In this document: positions 62,574 through 64,000 of the stretch, piece by piece | Layout: every line of letters starts with the position of its first letter | How positions within the stretch are numbered: the stretch's first letter is position 1 | Origin: Ancylobacter mangrovi | Lineage (GTDB): Bacteria > Pseudomonadota > Alphaproteobacteria > Rhizobiales > Xanthobacteraceae | Assembly: GCF_024752355.1 (NCBI RefSeq) | Contig: NZ_JANTHZ010000002.1 | Coordinates: 186,001-250,000 of the forward strand | Length of the DNA stretch: 64,000 nt | Reading direction: 5' to 3' | The notes under the pieces: model-generated | Told to the model about the DNA's origin: nothing | Seen by the model: only the letters and a program-made list of their open reading frames with translations | Database searches by the model: none | Translations under genes and position numbers: made by a program

Positions 62574-63491
62574 ATGTCACTCGTGCTGCCCAAACATAAC
62601 AGATACGCCTATTCGCCGATCTATGAGCGCCCCGATTACTCCTGGCCGCAGGAGAAGCGGCTGGCCTTCTGCGTCGTCACCAATCTCGAGGTCTACGCCT
62701 ACCGCAAGGGAACCGGCTGGGACCCGGCCAAGATCGGCGAGCCGCAGAACCAGCGCAATTACGCCTGGCGCGACTACGGCAACCGCGTCGGCGTCTGGCG
62801 CCTGTTCGACCTCTTCGACGAGCTCAAGCTGCCCGCCGCCCACAACATCAACTCGCTGCTCTATGACGATCACCCGCAGATCTTCGAGCGCATCCGTGCC
62901 CGCGGGGACGAGCTCGTCGCCCACGGCCGGACCAATGCCGAGCGTCAGGGCGACCTTTGGGAACTCGACGAGGCGCGCCTTATCGACGACGTGACCAGCG
63001 CCATCCGCGCCAAGGAAGGCGCCGCCCCCAAGGGCTGGATGGGGCCGGCCGCCTCGGAGAGCAACACGACGCCCGACCTGCTCAAGGAAGCCGGCTACAA
63101 ATATGTCATGGACTGGCCGGCCGACGATCAGCCCTTCTGGCTGAAGACGCGCTCCGGGCCGCTGCTGTCCGTTCCCTATCCGGCGGAACTCAACGATTCC
63201 GCCTCCATCATCCACCGGCGCAACACGGCCGATCAGTTCGCCGACATGATCGTCGCCCAGTTCGACGAAATGATCGAGCAGTGCGAGAGCCAGCCGCTGG
63301 TGATGACGATATCGCTGCACGCCTTCGTCATCGGCCAGCCGTTCCGCATGCCGGCGCTGCGGCGGGCCCTGCGTCACTGCGTCGAGCATCCCAGGCGCGA
63401 CCGCGTCTGGTGGACGACCCCGGGAGCCGTGGCGGACCATTGCTACGCGCTGCCGGCGGGCATCGTTCCCGGCGAAGGCCCGTCCCTGTGA
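62574..63491 (+). CDS. PuuE/allantoinase-like polysaccharide deacetylase family protein
   Basis: A 305-residue protein of the NodB/polysaccharide deacetylase fold. It lacks a signal peptide, and the first NodB motif, normally T-F-D-D/H, reads VTNLEVYAY, as in the PuuE group that hydrolyses cyclic amides such as allantoin. The second motif ELVAHGRTNAERQGDL supplies a His. The conserved GWMGPAASESNTTPDLLKEAGYKYVMDWPADDQP and ISLHAFVIGQPFRMPALRRAL blocks also belong to that cytoplasmic branch. A ring-opening hydrolase for an imported ureide, imide or hydantoin is therefore more likely than a sugar deacetylase. It lies within the ABC operon. Confidence 0.82.
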   Translation: MSLVLPKHNRYAYSPIYERPDYSWPQEKRLAFCVVTNLEVYAYRKGTGWDPAKIGEPQNQRNYAWRDYGNRVGVWRLFDLFDELKLPAAHNINSLLYDDHPQIFERIRARGDELVAHGRTNAERQGDLWELDEARLIDDVTSAIRAKEGAAPKGWMGPAASESNTTPDLLKEAGYKYVMDWPADDQPFWLKTRSGPLLSVPYPAELNDSASIIHRRNTADQFADMIVAQFDEMIEQCESQPLVMTISLHAFVIGQPFRMPALRRALRHCVEHPRRDRVWWTTPGAVADHCYALPAGIVPGEGPSL

Positions 63492-63526
63492 AATCTCCCT
63501 CCACTCCATCGAAGAAAAGGACCGCC

Positions 63527-64000
63527 ATGCGCGCTCACGTCACCGCAGCCCTTCTCGCTGGCATCTGCATGCTGTCGCCCGCCTCGGCGCAAACCGTCGA
63601 GAAGCCCGATGTGAAGATCTCGTTGGACTGGGCATTCCAGGGCCCGCAGTCCGTCTTCCTCTATGGCGCCGCCCTCGACGAGTTCAAGAAGCGGGGCATC
63701 GACGCCACCATCGACCGCGGCAGCGGCTCCGGCGACACCATCACCCGTGTCGCCTCCGGTGCGTACCAGTTCGGCTGGGCCGACATCGCCACCATGGTCA
63801 AGTTCAACGCCCAGAACCCCGGCAAGGAGCTGGTGGCCGTCTATGTGACGGGCGGCAACTCGCCGCTCGCCGTCGTCACCGTGAAGGGTCGCGGCATCGA
63901 TACGCCGAAGGATCTCGCTGGCAAGACGCTGACCGCCACCGCCGGCAGCGCCGCGCTGGCGCTGTTCAACATCTTCGCGAAGGACGCCGGCTTCGATCCC
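63527..64000 (+). CDS. NMT1/THI5-type ABC transporter substrate-binding protein (partial)
   Basis: The first 158 codons of a binding protein cut by the window end. It has a signal peptide (about 1-21, ending SPASAQ), then KISLDWAFQGPQSVFLYGAALDEFKKRGIDATIDRGSGSGDTITRVASGAYQFGWADIAT. This is the N-lobe of the NMT1/SsuA type that often carries pyrimidine-like or other N-containing substrates. The conserved hinge segment DLAGKTLTATAGSAA is present. It is the fifth gene of the sigma-54-linked operon. Confidence 0.88.
   Translation, partial: MRAHVTAALLAGICMLSPASAQTVEKPDVKISLDWAFQGPQSVFLYGAALDEFKKRGIDATIDRGSGSGDTITRVASGAYQFGWADIATMVKFNAQNPGKELVAVYVTGGNSPLAVVTVKGRGIDTPKDLAGKTLTATAGSAALALFNIFAKDAGFDP

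Overview
The window is a G+C-rich stretch of chromosome from an alphaproteobacterium, most likely a member of the Hyphomicrobiales (Rhizobiales). The evidence is gene order and family type: lptC-lptA-lptB-rpoN-hpf-ptsN, rpmH-rnpA-yidC-engB, ubiA/rsmE next to a plant-type glutamate-cysteine ligase, ilvI-ilvH-tetR-ilvC, a DUF1127 gene beside a LysR regulator, and short CATGGCCGGG...CCCGGCCATG palindromes of a kind familiar from this order. A Xanthobacteraceae-like source is possible, but the genus cannot be fixed from sequence reading alone. No prophage, insertion sequence or CRISPR array was seen.

Layout. 1-6.3 kb: an outer-membrane barrel protein behind three 20-bp direct repeats, an EI24 membrane protein, nth, DUF2244, an Ada-like repair/regulator protein, an SMR pump, gpmA and dapB. 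6.4-10.9 kb: branched-chain amino acid synthesis (ilvI, ilvH, a TetR gene, ilvC) behind a leader peptide and attenuator. 11-16 kb: a BrnT/BrnA toxin-antitoxin pair, DedA, a PuuB-like FAD oxidase, mutL and a membrane-anchored phosphatase. 16.3-20.8 kb: a polyamine-type ABC transporter (potGHI, no binding protein) divergent from a PuuA-like glutamine synthetase. 20.8-30 kb: an LLM flavin enzyme, a DUF1127/LysR pair, two glutamate-cysteine-ligase-type enzymes, rsmE, ubiA and RNase D. 30-41 kb: housekeeping genes for lipopolysaccharide export, sigma-54, ribosome hibernation, PTS-Ntr, ribosome assembly and membrane insertion. 41-44.5 kb: a histidine kinase, a glycosidase-like exported protein and tRNA-Arg(ACG).

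45-64 kb is accessory and catabolic. First comes a GntR regulator with two enolase-superfamily enzymes, an amino-acid-type binding protein, one permease and an SDR, which looks like an acid-sugar or hydroxy-acid pathway. Then an MFS pump lies divergent from its TetR repressor, with two near-identical palindromic operators between them.

The most unusual part is 53.5-64 kb. One operon encodes two different proteins that each consist of three fused RidA-like domains, together with a complete NitT/TauT-type ABC transporter whose binding protein carries a six-fold 15-bp repeat in its signal peptide. It is transcribed divergently from a GntR gene. Next to it is a second operon (GntR, ATPase, permease, PuuE/allantoinase-like deacetylase, NMT1-type binding protein, cut by the window end) preceded by a textbook sigma-54 promoter. 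Together they suggest nitrogen-controlled uptake and opening of a nitrogen heterocycle or related amide, with Rid proteins handling reactive imine/enamine intermediates. The substrate is not known.
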